DNA of 64,000 nt from Paenibacillus sp. JJ-223 (GCF_927798175.1 NZ_CAKMMP010000001.1:558001-622000), one strand, 5' to 3'; shown: positions 45,533 to 55,082, counted from the first letter of the stretch. Numbers and translations: made by a program. The notes: generated by a model from the letters alone, not told the origin.

Positions 45533-45795
45533 TTTCCGCATATAGATCAATGTTCAAAAATATCCTATTTCGAATCGGGGGCTCTTTTAAGGTCCTCTTT
45601 GTTTTTTGGGGAGGAAACATAACGAGCTGCACTAGAATTGCTCGATGTTCTACAAATCTAAAAGTGAAATCGATTGTTTTAAGTTCGCAGTTTTCTCTGA
45701 ATTGGGACAATGATATCGAAAGCATCAATCCATACATTGAAGCAATGGTATACGGGGATTTAGATACATTGCGTAATTTGCTGGAGGGGAAGCGT

Positions 45796-46686
45796 ATGAG
45801 ACACACGATTATTGAATATGCAGTCGGCAATCATGAATCAGGGCCGTACGGAATCACTGCCGGGAAAGACGGAGCCATTTGGTTTACGGAACAAAAGGGC
45901 AATCATATCGGGCGAATAGACGCCAAAGGCAAGATCACATCATTCTCGATTCCGACAGAAAACGCTGGAGCGATGTCTATCATTTCGGATCAGGCGGGCG
46001 ACCTGTGGTTCACAGAATATAACGCAAATAAGATTGGCAGAATGTCGTTAAACGGTCAATTCAAAGAATATGATGTGCCGACTTCGGGCTCTGCGCCATT
46101 CGGGATTACAGAAGGTCCTGACGGTGGGATTTGGTTTACCCAGATGAAGAGCGGAAAGATCGGAAGTATAACAATGAGAGGGGAAATGACGGAGTTTGAT
46201 TTGCCTGCCCAGGATACGTTCCCCTCTTTTATTATTACGGGTCCTGATAAGGCGTTATGGTTTACACAGAATCAAAACAATACGATCGGAAGGATAACCA
46301 CGGATGGGAAAATGATGGAGTATCAAATCCCTACACCGAATTCCGGGCCTGTCGGTATTGCTTGCGGGCCGGATGGGGCTGTTTGGTTTGTGCAAATTAA
46401 TGCAAATAACATCGGTAGAATTACGCCTTCAGGCGAAATAAAGGAATTTCCGATTCCTACGCCGAACGCTCGTCCCCACGCTATAATCTCTGGAAGGAAC
46501 GGGGATCTTTGGTTTACGGAATGGGGCGGCAACAAGATCGGTCGAATAACGATCGATGGAATGATTACGGAATATCCGATTCCTATGAAAAATGCAGAAC
46601 CGCATGGTATTGCGCTAGGTAGTGACGGGGATATTTGGTTTGCTGAAGAGTGTAATCAAATTGGGCGTCTCGTCAACCTTACATGA
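45796..46686 (+). CDS. vgb: Virginiamycin B lyase (streptogramin B resistance)
   Basis: 296 residues, a seven-bladed propeller of repeats with IWFTE/LWFTE and GRI motifs. Using ATG 45796, the residues known from the staphylococcal enzyme fall at the same numbers: His228 (PHAII), Glu268 and His270 (EPHGIA) and Glu284 (WFAEE). The enzyme opens the streptogramin B ring by elimination. GGAGGGGA at 45783-45790 fits this start; the frame stays open to 45550, with in-frame coding-like sequence ([20 protein letters not shown]), which may be a remnant. It lies 264 nt after arr. Confidence 0.95.
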   Translation: MRHTIIEYAVGNHESGPYGITAGKDGAIWFTEQKGNHIGRIDAKGKITSFSIPTENAGAMSIISDQAGDLWFTEYNANKIGRMSLNGQFKEYDVPTSGSAPFGITEGPDGGIWFTQMKSGKIGSITMRGEMTEFDLPAQDTFPSFIITGPDKALWFTQNQNNTIGRITTDGKMMEYQIPTPNSGPVGIACGPDGAVWFVQINANNIGRITPSGEIKEFPIPTPNARPHAIISGRNGDLWFTEWGGNKIGRITIDGMITEYPIPMKNAEPHGIALGSDGDIWFAEECNQIGRLVNLT

Positions 46687-46779
46687 GTGTAAGGCAATTG
46701 TCATCTAGATCAATGGTATCAACCTAGCTGTCCCCCTATACTAATCCATTGATAGGATTATTTTTAAGGGGGAGTTGGT

Positions 46780-48282
46780 GTGAGGTTTTTTGAAATGCTG
46801 CTTTTCTTCTCAAGTGCTTGTTTGTTGGCACTCCTGTTCATTTTCAATCCACGTATTCGAAGATCAGCTTTGCTCCTGACAAGCGGAGCAGGCTCCATTT
46901 TTTTAGTGACACATTTGCTTGTCGAAGGATACAGGGTTCAGCTTTTATTTTTATACGGATTTACGATCCTGATGCTTATGCTTTCGCTTAAAGACGTTTT
47001 CATAATGCCGAAAGTCGTTCGGACTGCTTCGCGAATCCGTAGGGTGCTGGGCCGACTTTTTATCGTGATTGGGTTAATCACAACGGGGTGCTTCCTCTAT
47101 GTGTTTCCCGTATTCGACTTTCCAGCGCCAACTGGCAAGTTGAAGGTTGGCACGCAAGTTTTTCATTTCGTCGATTCAAACCGGGAGGAGACATTTGGAA
47201 ATTCCGCGACAGGCAAGAGGGAGTTGATGGTTCAGGTATGGTATCCGGCTCAAGCTGACACCGGAAAGTACACGCCCTTTATCCCCGATACCGGAATCTT
47301 ATCTTATATGGCGGAGAGCTATGGTCTTCCCGGGTTTACTTTTCAACACCTAAAGTACGTATCCAGTCATGCTTATTCGGGGGCCGAAGTTTCTTCGGCA
47401 CAGACTCGATACCCGCTAATCTTGGCGAATCCAGGCAATGGTTCCTCAAGGTTCCTTCACACGTCGCAAGCCGAAAATCTCGCGAGTCACGGATATATCG
47501 TGGCCGTGGTCGACCACACCTACAATACAATTGCAACCGAATTTCCGGACGGACGAATCACGACGGACACAACGAACGACTTATTTTCGCCCGACCAGGA
47601 TTACCGGACGAGTAGAAGAGTTCGCGACGAGTTAGGAAAAGTTCTAACCGACGATGTGGCGTTCGTGCTGGACCAATTCGAGCTCATCCAATCAGGGCAG
47701 ATTCCAAGTCATCTCAAAGGGAGGATGGATCTCGGTCATGTCGGGGTGTTCGGCCATTCCATCGGCGGAGCGACGGCCTATGATGCTTCTTACGATCCGC
47801 GCATCACGGCTGGAGTCGACCTTGATGGAGGGCTTTATCGACTGCGTGACCGAGAGGGTCTGCGAAAGCCGTTTTTGTTCATCAACTCGGAGAGCTATTT
47901 CGAAAAACTAAAAAGGGTGATGGATGGCCGGGTCTACACCGATGCAGAGCTTAACCGTATGGGCTCGACAAGAGAGTGGGAAGATCAAGTAACGGAAGAT
48001 AAAAAATTGGAGCTTGAACGGATGCGCGAAACGGTCGACGAAGGGGGACAAGTTCTCTATATCGAAAATACAGAGCATTTGAATTTTACCGACGTCCAGT
48101 TCATTTCTCCGATTTTCAACATGCTTGGCATTACAGGAAAGATTGCGCCTGAGAGAGCGAGCTCCATAATCAATGCCTATATGCTGGACTTTTTTGATAT
48201 GTATTTGAAAAATAAAGGCGGAATATTAATGAAGGGACCGGATAGCCGCTTTCCGGAGGTAAAGTTCGTAAACTCGCTATAA
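46780..48282 (+). CDS. Membrane-anchored PAF-acetylhydrolase-like alpha/beta hydrolase
   Basis: 500 residues. The N-terminal ~110 residues hold three to four TM helices (LLFFSSACLLALLFIF and others). The catalytic domain is of the platelet-activating-factor acetylhydrolase type: RELMVQVWYPA near its start, oxyanion region ILANPGNGSSRF, nucleophile Ser in GHSIGGATAYDA, Asp in VDLDGGLY and His in ENTEHLNFTD. It cleaves short acyl esters of lipids or polyesters; substrate unknown. GTG start at 46780, AAGGGGGAG before it. A terminator follows at 48367. Confidence 0.85.
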   Translation: MRFFEMLLFFSSACLLALLFIFNPRIRRSALLLTSGAGSIFLVTHLLVEGYRVQLLFLYGFTILMLMLSLKDVFIMPKVVRTASRIRRVLGRLFIVIGLITTGCFLYVFPVFDFPAPTGKLKVGTQVFHFVDSNREETFGNSATGKRELMVQVWYPAQADTGKYTPFIPDTGILSYMAESYGLPGFTFQHLKYVSSHAYSGAEVSSAQTRYPLILANPGNGSSRFLHTSQAENLASHGYIVAVVDHTYNTIATEFPDGRITTDTTNDLFSPDQDYRTSRRVRDELGKVLTDDVAFVLDQFELIQSGQIPSHLKGRMDLGHVGVFGHSIGGATAYDASYDPRITAGVDLDGGLYRLRDREGLRKPFLFINSESYFEKLKRVMDGRVYTDAELNRMGSTREWEDQVTEDKKLELERMRETVDEGGQVLYIENTEHLNFTDVQFISPIFNMLGITGKIAPERASSIINAYMLDFFDMYLKNKGGILMKGPDSRFPEVKFVNSL

Positions 48283-48366
48283 CACTTGTCAAAGAAAACG
48301 CTGGATTAAATTTTGGGCTGAAAGGAGACAAAAATAGCATCTATAGATAAATAGCCATTGGATTAA

Positions 48367-48398
48367 GTTAACCGCCTTTCATTGGGCGGTTAACTTTT
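48367..48398 (+). terminator. Rho-independent terminator
   Basis: GTTAACCGCC (48367-48376) pairs with GGCGGTTAAC (48385-48394), followed by TTTT. Confidence 0.82.
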
Positions 48399-48532
48399 GT
48401 GTGAAAACCACGCATTGAATGAAGAGAATGAAGATAGAATATCCTTTCAGGAAACTACACTTCGGCGTGCACCAACATGGAGCGGGCGGAAAAGGAGGTT
48501 AAAAACCTCATCTACAACATCAAAATTTCACG

Positions 48533-49387
48533 TTATACAACAGTGATCGTTCCATAGTACATATACATGCCACAATTGAAATGATATGTTCCAGGTTTCA
48601 AATCATTTAACGTAATGAAGTTATCTCCCTTTTCAAGGTACACATCAATGCCCAGATCCGTGGACTCCACACTTTTTATACAAGTATAGCCTGTTTGTTT
48701 TATAAAATTTAATTTTGTAGGAACACCTGCTTGGACTACAATATTGTCTTGGCTAAAACCATTAGATTTGACATCCACTGAAATCACCTTATAGCCTGCA
48801 TTTTCTTGAGCAGAGCTCTGTTGCTTATTTTGGGAAGAAACTGCTGAGGCTCGATGATCTTGATACTGATTAAAAAGCAGTAAACCGACCGAAACCGTTC
48901 CAAAGGCAACCGTTATGATACCTGCAATAAAGGGCACGCTGATCCCGTTACGTTTGGTTTTATGGGTTTCCACTGAATTTGAACTTGTTAATTGAAGAAC
49001 AACACAAAAGATAAGGATAAACAAGATATCAATAAACAATGCCATGATATAGGTAAAACCAAGCATTGAACCGAGCATGGCCCCCATCATTCCACCCATA
49101 ATTCCAGCCAACATACCATCCAACGATGCCAGTATGCTCACAGGCTTTCCTGTAAAGTAACCGGTCCCCAAACCGAATAAAATAGCGATAATTGAAGGAA
49201 CTGCCAAATCATGATCAAACACAATGCCCAGTTGAAAACCAAGGGCAAGACTAGACATCATTCCAATGCTCATGGCAATCATCATTCCAGGCATGCCCGT
49301 GATTCTGCTTTTTTGTTTATGGGTGTTCAGAACCATGTATCCGGACAATAACACAATCATTAATATGCTTAATAATGTAAGTACCAT
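48533..49387 (-). CDS. Membrane protein with C-terminal cupredoxin-like domain
   Basis: 284 residues. Five or so TM helices in the first ~165, with Met- and Gly-rich stretches (GMLAGIMGGMMGAMLGSMLG) that could pass or bind copper. The C-terminal part (about 195-284) is a cupredoxin-like domain: VVQAGVPTKLNFIKQTGYTC and YHFNCGMYMYYGTI with Cys and Met as possible copper ligands. GGAGGG precedes ATG 49387. Probable role in copper handling at the outer face of the membrane (inference). Unusual fusion of Met-rich TM segment and cupredoxin. Confidence 0.82.
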   Translation of the reverse strand: MVLTLLSILMIVLLSGYMVLNTHKQKSRITGMPGMMIAMSIGMMSSLALGFQLGIVFDHDLAVPSIIAILFGLGTGYFTGKPVSILASLDGMLAGIMGGMMGAMLGSMLGFTYIMALFIDILFILIFCVVLQLTSSNSVETHKTKRNGISVPFIAGIITVAFGTVSVGLLLFNQYQDHRASAVSSQNKQQSSAQENAGYKVISVDVKSNGFSQDNIVVQAGVPTKLNFIKQTGYTCIKSVESTDLGIDVYLEKGDNFITLNDLKPGTYHFNCGMYMYYGTITVV

Positions 49388-49658
49388 TATAAGAAGCCCT
49401 CCGATATATATAAATTGATATAATCACTTACTACACATTGTAGTGCATTCGATACATCGAATATAGTTTAAATTCAAAACATTCAGTAATTGTTCATAAA
49501 ATGATTTGCATTTAAGCAAACGACGCAAACGGCCTTTTGAATGGTTTTCACTTCTTGAGAATCATAATTTTAGAATAAAAAATCATTTGTGTCACAATTG
49601 ATCGGTTCTTGAGCGTTATATAGGTGTAAAACAAATTACACAATATGGAGGAACCATT

Positions 49659-50516
49659 ATGAAAAAGATGTACAAAGTACTCAGCTCTGTAGCACTGGCA
49701 GGAATCATTGGTGCCACTTCTATGGCCTATTCTCAAACACAGGCTAGTGCAGCCAGTGTCGGATCAACGGTTACTGCAGCTGAAAAAAACGCAACAACTG
49801 CACCTGCTGCGGCAGTCAAGAAAGTGGAGCAAACATTAAAGAAAATAACGGGCACTGCTTATAAACTTGACAAAGGTGAATCCTTCGGCGCGAAGGAATG
49901 GTCCTATTCCATTAAAAAATCCCCTTATAGCCATGTTATTTTTGATGCAAAAGGAAAAATTAGTAATGCTAACATCAGTACTGACAATCTGACCTACTAC
50001 ATTAATGATGACAAGCTGAGCCACACTTCCGAGTCAATTCAACCGGATGCGGTAGACTCTTCTGTACAAGATGCTGCGGAAGCTGTTTTCGACAAACTGG
50101 AAGGTGTGGAACAGGGAGAGCTGGCCGGTGTCTCTCTTATTAAAAAAGGGACTAAACAAGTGTATGAGTTCATGTTCGTGGACGGTGATTTCGGGACGTG
50201 GATAGAGATTGACAAAAAAACGCTTGATGTCCAAAGTGTGAACGCCAGAGCATTGGCAGATGATCTGTATGGCAAGGATCAGGATGTTATTGATAAATAT
50301 GAGAAATCCATCAAAGCACTCACTGAAAAGCAGCTGTTAGCACAAGCTACGGAGCAGGCTAAAAATTGGCTTGGTGTTGATTTGACCGGATACAAAGCAA
50401 CGAAGGAAGCTTTCCCATCTGACCGCGTTGTTTTTGAGAAAAAAGGAGCCCCTACGATTGTAGGTAACTTCAATTCGGACGGTATGTTCTACTTCATCGC
50501 CGTTCAATACCTGTAA
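49659..50516 (+). CDS. Secreted protein, unknown function, two related halves
   Basis: 285 residues. Signal peptide 1-33 (KKMYKVLSSVALAGIIGATS, cleavage after ASA), then an Ala/Thr-rich start and a soluble body. Two stretches resemble PepSY/YcdB-like units (KVEQTLKKITGTAYKLDKGE; LAQATEQAKNWLGVDLTGYK). No known catalytic motif. TGGAGG 9 nt before ATG 49659. Monocistronic. Likely exported to the cell envelope or medium. Confidence 0.75.
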   Translation: MKKMYKVLSSVALAGIIGATSMAYSQTQASAASVGSTVTAAEKNATTAPAAAVKKVEQTLKKITGTAYKLDKGESFGAKEWSYSIKKSPYSHVIFDAKGKISNANISTDNLTYYINDDKLSHTSESIQPDAVDSSVQDAAEAVFDKLEGVEQGELAGVSLIKKGTKQVYEFMFVDGDFGTWIEIDKKTLDVQSVNARALADDLYGKDQDVIDKYEKSIKALTEKQLLAQATEQAKNWLGVDLTGYKATKEAFPSDRVVFEKKGAPTIVGNFNSDGMFYFIAVQYL

Positions 50517-50953
50517 TACGGAAATCCTTCAACAACTCTCTCATGTGTGCATCATGGACCGATGGCATACTAAAACACCTTCAAGAGAATGCGACCATAT
50601 CCTGAGATATGGAAACATCCTTGGAGGTGTTTTTGTGTTGGCACGCGCATCCGGTAAACCGAAGGGCTATTTCTAGATACGCCCGATCCTTATTGGATGA
50701 GACAATAGCGGGCTTGCTTTCACTTCGGGAACAGAAGATGGGGTGTGACCTTCCGCAAGGATGAATGAGTGAATCATGAACAGGCTGAAGGATAAGGGAT
50801 TTGCTCATAAACATGCCATGTGGCCTTTGGACGGTGCGGGCCACGATTTGAGACCTCCCTATTATTCTACGACAGGATGGGGAAGCAGACAGATTTGGTA
50901 TGGAGGAAGTGCGGCAGAGGAACATATACCGATTACCGATTAGAGATACATAC

Positions 50954-50988
50954 AAAAAAAGACCCACCTCTGCGGAAGCAGGTGGATC
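50954..50988 (-). terminator. Terminator (minus strand) of the 51005 gene
   Basis: Minus strand GATCCACCT (50988-50980) pairs with AGGTGGGTC (50969-50961), then seven T (complement of A at 50954-50960). Confidence 0.85.
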
Positions 50989-51004
50989 TCCAAGCTATTA
51001 ATTA

Positions 51005-51379
51005 TTATCTATGCTTTTTAATACGCTTCTTCGCCAATTCAGTAGGTGAGAAGCGATGAGCTGCAACGAGTCGGCCAGATGCGTTTTTACCCCATCCTGA
51101 CACAAGGACATGTTTGCTGTTTGTAGTATATTCAACTTCAAATTGAACCAAATTAGCGACGTTCAGAACTCGGAAGCTGGAAGCGCCTGGTGCAAGAGTG
51201 AAAATAACGGATCTAACCAAAGTTTTTTCACCATTCAAACGGAATAAACGGATACGCACCTTAGCAGTGCTACTTCCGTTATTGACTGCCTTTGCGAAAA
51301 AAGTTCTGGATTCTCCCGGAAGTGTCGACAAATTAATAGCATTTTCAACTGGACCAGTAGAGTATCTTACCAATGTCAT
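51005..51379 (-). CDS. Conserved hypothetical beta-rich protein
   Basis: 124 residues with no signal peptide: TLVRYSTGPVENAINLSTLP, then a NNGSSTAKVRIRLFRLNGEK domain, an FEVEY-type middle strand, and a basic C-terminus (ELAKKRIKKHR). It looks like a small all-beta fold; similar proteins occur in Paenibacillus, function unknown. GAGGAGG precedes ATG 51379 by 9 nt; an upstream TTG overlaps that site. Confidence 0.7.
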   Translation of the reverse strand: MTLVRYSTGPVENAINLSTLPGESRTFFAKAVNNGSSTAKVRIRLFRLNGEKTLVRSVIFTLAPGASSFRVLNVANLVQFEVEYTTNSKHVLVSGWGKNASGRLVAAHRFSPTELAKKRIKKHR

Positions 51380-51397
51380 AGAGATCAACCTCCTCAA

Positions 51398-51964
51398 AGT
51401 GATAAGATATATTATTCTTTTGGCTTCACATGGATTGGGTTAATAGGAAAACAAAATGAAATAGTCTTCTGTTGATTGTCGGAGGACAAGAACAGGGGAC
51501 TATTCCATGTTAAGAAGACGCAGTGTTTGCCACTTTCTTGTGGTCGGTGTACACATTACGGAAGGGGCAGAGTTTACGAAGTACCTATCATTGGTGAGGA
51601 TGCCGAACAGAGCCGAGAATTTGCAGGGAGATCCACGTAGTAGAAGATTTATATCGAAGTGAATTGATAGATGAGCAACACATCCGTTGCCTTGTCCATG
51701 GCATGCAACCGTACAAAATATGGATACGAAAAGCAAATGTTTTGGAGATATATGAAGTAGATGTTCATTTCCGTTGATTAAAATTGTTTCAAAGAAGGGA
51801 AAATCATAAGAGGCGTCACATTTGATTTAGAGATCAGGAAAGGTTTCTGCGCATAGGGCAGGCTGTCATGATCATCAAAAACGCTGCCATGTATCATCGA
51901 TTCGATTAGAGGCTGGGGAAGGAAGTTTCTCACCTAAATCTGTGTAGATATGTCGCTTTTTTTC
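51398..51964. other. Gene-poor stretch
   Basis: Contains the short token GGACAAGAACA (51484-51494) and a reading frame without a start, 51598-51777, ending HIRCLVHGMQPYKIWIRKAN...DVHFR, which looks like a decayed gene end. Nothing else is supported. Confidence 0.35.
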
Positions 51965-51993
51965 TTGACTGTTTAGTCCGGAAAATATATAAT
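51965..51993 (+). promoter_or_regulatory. Promoter with TetR operator inside
   Basis: TTGACT (51965-51970), 17-nt spacer, TATAAT (51988-51993). GACTGTTTAGTC (51967-51978) overlaps the -35 and is the exact reverse complement of the site at 52642-52653. Confidence 0.8.
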
Positions 51994-52014
51994 GACGATC
52001 AAAGGAGGGTGAAA

Positions 52015-52599
52015 TTGGGAAGAAACAAAGAGTTTGATACGTTGGAAGTACTTCGTAAAGCTATGGAGGTTTTCGGACATTACGGCTATGAGGGAACCTC
52101 ATTGCCTCAACTGCTGAAAGGACTCGGTATTGCCCGGCAAAGCTTGTATGACACTTATGGTACGAAAAGAGACTTGTTCATCCTTGCTTTGAAGCATTAC
52201 GTAAATGAAAAGAGCAGCGCAGCCATGAAGTATTTAGCGACCTCTGAATCTGCAAAGCAGGGGATAGCTTATGTATTTCATGAAGCAGCAAAGGTATTAA
52301 AGGATAAGAACCGGCAAAAGGAATGCTTTATTATTTTTTCAGCCATTGATCAGATGCCTCATGATATGGAGATCAGATCATTTTTATTGGAGGATTTGAA
52401 TACGCTGGAAGAAGCCTTTTATGCAGCTTTGGTTCGGGGACAGGAGAATGGAGAAATTGCGAGTGACCGAGACCTTCGAGCTTTGGCTCGTTACTTGAAT
52501 TTTGCAAGATACTCCTTGATCCAATTGGCCAAAATGACGAGTGACCCCAAGGTTATGGATGATTACGTCACAGTAAGTTTATCTGCCTTAGATCAATAA
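52015..52599 (+). CDS. TetR/AcrR family regulator
   Basis: 194 residues. HTH: EVLRKAMEVFGHYGYEGTSL, then GIARQSLYDTYGTKRDLF. AAAGGAGG (52001-52008) suits TTG 52015; the GTG at 52009 overlaps that site. Three copies of a GACTAAAYRGTC-type operator flank it, so it represses itself and the SnoaL/NmrA/csaA genes downstream. Ligand unknown. Confidence 0.87.
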   Translation: MGRNKEFDTLEVLRKAMEVFGHYGYEGTSLPQLLKGLGIARQSLYDTYGTKRDLFILALKHYVNEKSSAAMKYLATSESAKQGIAYVFHEAAKVLKDKNRQKECFIIFSAIDQMPHDMEIRSFLLEDLNTLEEAFYAALVRGQENGEIASDRDLRALARYLNFARYSLIQLAKMTSDPKVMDDYVTVSLSALDQ

Positions 52600-52641
52600 T
52601 GAAGCCGACTCATTGCTTCATTATTATTTTTCGGAATTCTA

Positions 52642-52693
52642 GACTAAACAGTCCGATTCAATTATTTTTTTGCTCATTTCGGACTAAATGGTC
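52642..52693. promoter_or_regulatory. Two TetR operator copies before the SnoaL gene
   Basis: GACTAAACAGTC (52642-52653) and GACTAAATGGTC (52682-52693), 40 nt apart centre to centre. They match the site in the TetR promoter. Confidence 0.75.
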
Positions 52694-52716
52694 TATTAAA
52701 AACAGGAGGGATGAAT

Positions 52717-53130
52717 ATGACAAGCGAAAATGTTCTGCATGCCCAGGCAACCGAAATGCTAAAGGTGTTTCAAAGCAGCTTGGTAACGGAGGATTTCGAA
52801 AAATGGTTCACGCTATTTAGTGAAGATGCCGTCGTTGAGTTTCCTTATGCTCCCGCGGGTTATACTCAAAGGCTGGTTGGTATTGAAGAGATTCGTAACT
52901 ATATTTATGAACTGTTCAAGCGAATGGGGATTCTCTCTTTCTCATCTCCAAACCTGCTTGTAACCAAAGATAAAATTGTTGCCGAGTATACATGCAATGC
53001 AGTAATGACAGAAACAGAAAGACCGTATCGGCAGTCGTATATCTCCGTGTTCCACTTAAAGGATGGGAAGATAACGCTTTTTAAGGATTATTGGAATCCG
53101 GCGGTTTTACTTGAAGCAGCACAAGATTAA
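52717..53130 (+). CDS. SnoaL-like / PhzA-type small protein
   Basis: 137 residues, the NTF2-like cone fold: EDFEKWFTLFSEDAVVEFPY then a YISVFHLKDGKITLFKDYWN end. Such proteins are ketosteroid-isomerase-like enzymes or binding proteins. AGGAGG at 52704-52709 fits ATG 52717 better than the ATG touching it at 52711. It lies behind two TetR operators and just before an NmrA-type gene, suggesting shared small-molecule metabolism. Confidence 0.87.
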   Translation: MTSENVLHAQATEMLKVFQSSLVTEDFEKWFTLFSEDAVVEFPYAPAGYTQRLVGIEEIRNYIYELFKRMGILSFSSPNLLVTKDKIVAEYTCNAVMTETERPYRQSYISVFHLKDGKITLFKDYWNPAVLLEAAQD

Positions 53131-53167
53131 GTTTTTAAATCGACATGTAAAAGGAGATAAAATCAAA

Positions 53168-54052
53168 ATGATGAATCATGGAAAAATACTTATTACAGGC
53201 GGCACAGGAAAGACGGGAAAAAAAATTGCGGAAAGGCTGGATCAACAGGGGTATTCCTTTACCATTGCCATGAGAAATGCAGAAGCCATTACAGATCCGG
53301 AGAAACAAGTCCATTTCGACTGGTACAACAGTTCGACGTTTCTTCCTGCTCTGTATCATGTTGAACGCGTTTATTTGGTAGCACCCGTGGGCGATCCGGA
53401 ACCCATTAAAGTTATGAAGCCATTTATTCAAACGGCGTTGGAGCAGGGAGTACGCCGGTTTGTATTTCTTAGCAGTGCATCCATCCCGGAGGAAGGTTCG
53501 GTATTTGGCCCTGTTCATCGACTACTGAAGCAATCGGTTCCGGAATGGACCGTACTCAGGCCTTCCTATTTCATGCAAAATTTTACCGAAGGTCAGCATG
53601 CAACAACCATCTCGCAGCAGGATTTGATCATTAGCGCAGCAGGGGAAGGCAAGATTGGTTTTGTGGCAGCCGAAGATATCGCAGAAGTCGCTTATAGAGC
53701 ACTTACTGATGAGGATGCACATAATACGGAGCATATCATTACGGGACCCGATTCTCTTTCATATGATGACGTTAGTCGAATGATTAGTGAAGTAACGGGT
53801 AGAAAGATTACACACCGGTCAATATCCGACGACGAATTGATCCGCAGCTGGCTAGCAGCAGGGATGAGTAAGGAATATGCCGAGATCATGACCGGACTCG
53901 ACCGTAAAATTCGCGAGGAAGGAGCGGAAGATCGAATTACGGATACTGTAATGAGAGTGACTGGGAATGCGCCTGTCTCCTTCCAACAATTTGCAGAGAG
54001 ACATGCAGAAGTCTGGATGCGGGGAGAAATTGCGTATGGCAGCATTGGATGA
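53168..54052 (+). CDS. NmrA-like NAD(P)-binding protein
   Basis: 294 residues. The dinucleotide motif ILITGGTGKTGKKIAERL is near the start; the rest (VRRFVFLSSASIPEEG, VLRPSYFMQNF) matches the atypical SDR/NmrA group with no Tyr-Lys pair. These proteins are redox sensors or NAD(P)H-dependent reductases. AAAGGAG lies 13 nt before ATG 53168; a second ATG (53171) is adjacent. The csaA start lies inside its last codons (17-nt overlap), so translation is coupled. Confidence 0.88.
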   Translation: MMNHGKILITGGTGKTGKKIAERLDQQGYSFTIAMRNAEAITDPEKQVHFDWYNSSTFLPALYHVERVYLVAPVGDPEPIKVMKPFIQTALEQGVRRFVFLSSASIPEEGSVFGPVHRLLKQSVPEWTVLRPSYFMQNFTEGQHATTISQQDLIISAAGEGKIGFVAAEDIAEVAYRALTDEDAHNTEHIITGPDSLSYDDVSRMISEVTGRKITHRSISDDELIRSWLAAGMSKEYAEIMTGLDRKIREEGAEDRITDTVMRVTGNAPVSFQQFAERHAEVWMRGEIAYGSIG

Positions 54053-54370
54053 TTTTCTAAAACACTGCATCTTCGTGTAGGCACAGTTATTAGTGCTGAA
54101 TTTGTTGCCAAAGCCAAAGTCCCGGCGATCAAACCGGAAATTGACTTTGGCGCAGAAATGGGCATCAGGTCTTCCAGCGCACAAATTACAAAAAGATATA
54201 CAGCTGAAGATGTCGTTGGAAAACAGATTGTGGGTGTCGTCAATGTTCCACCGCGCCGGATCGCGGGATTCAAGTCGGAAGTTTTGGTTCTAGGCGGACT
54301 GCCAGAACAGGGGGATGTTGTGCTGTTGAAGCCAGACATTCATATCCCTAACGGGACGAAAATCGGATAA
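54036..54370 (+). pseudogene. csaA: csaA tRNA-binding protein, frameshifted
   Basis: ATG 54036 (GGGGAG before it) begins LDDFLK, then stops early at GTG-TAG. Adding one A to the run at 54059-54062 restores LDDFLKTLHLRVGTVISAEF and the whole CsaA sequence: VPAIKPEIDFGAEMGIRSSS, then QITKRYTAED and PPRRIAGFKSEVLVLG, to the stop at 54370. CsaA is a ~110-residue protein with an EMAP/tRNA-binding OB fold and export-chaperone activity. One missing A, by mutation or sequencing error. Confidence 0.9.
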
Positions 54371-54378
54371 TTCAAAGA

Positions 54379-54409
54379 AAGCAGCTGATCCATGTGATCG
54401 GCTGCTTTT
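54379..54409 (+). terminator. Rho-independent terminator
   Basis: AAGCAGCTGATC (54379-54390) pairs with GATCGGCTGCTT (54396-54407), followed by T. It ends the TetR-regulated cluster. Confidence 0.85.
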
Positions 54410-54546
54410 GTTCAACTAGCGGGCAGCATTCCTATACATGAAGAAATACGCGGTTTGAGAAACAAAAAGACTCCTTGATATGATGTCATAGGTCCACAAC
54501 GCCTGACCAGCTAACGGATCCAAAAACAAATCAAGGAGACTACAAC

Positions 54547-54690
54547 CTGAACTCTACTCAAAATGATCGAATTAATCAAATCACTTCGTCTACCTTAATT
54601 GTCAGTGTAGACATCGCTAAATTTAAACACGTCGCTCGAGTACAAGATTATCGCGGATGGCGACGAAGCAAGGGTTCCAGGATGTCATAA
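54547..54690 (+). mobile_element. IS110-family transposase, N-terminal remnant
   Basis: 47 codons reading STQNDRINQITSSTLIVSVD, IAKFKHVARVQDYRGW, then a stop. SVDIAKFKH is the first catalytic-Asp motif of IS110 DEDD transposases (~400 residues); only the start survives. An inverted CTCCTTGAT/ATCAAGGAG pair just upstream is compatible with the IS end. Confidence 0.75.
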
Positions 54691-54818
54691 AAAAGAAGGC
54701 CAATTGGGCTGTCCTAAGAACAAAGTGGTGACAAACAATATAAACAGAAGCGTGCCCCATAAAACAAAGGACCGACGCAATTTATAAACTTCAACACTAC
54801 AGGCTGTCAACAATGGTC

Positions 54819-55082
54819 TCAATCTGGTTTTTCCTCCTGGGCTCCGATTACATTTAGAAAGTAATGTTCCAAGTTCTCTTCTTCAATGTTAACCATGGTA
54901 AGCGGTACTTCATGATGAGCCAGCAATCTCGCAATATAATCGGGATGCTTAACGGCATGATCATCCGGTAGCGCAAAGCCATTATTCGAAGTCGAATGTA
55001 TCGCATACCCGGAGTTTGAAAGAATAGCATGAGCCTTCCGCTCATCCTTCGTTCCGATCATCAACTGCTTTCGGCGAGGTCG
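54819..55082 (-). pseudogene. ABC transporter ATPase, C-terminal remnant
   Basis: Minus-strand codons read KQLMIGTKDERKAHAILSNS, ending with EENLEHYFLNVIG. This is the C-terminal accessory part of bacitracin-type (BcrA-like) ATPases, whose end is LEEYFL-x-L. No Walker motifs remain. Confidence 0.65.
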
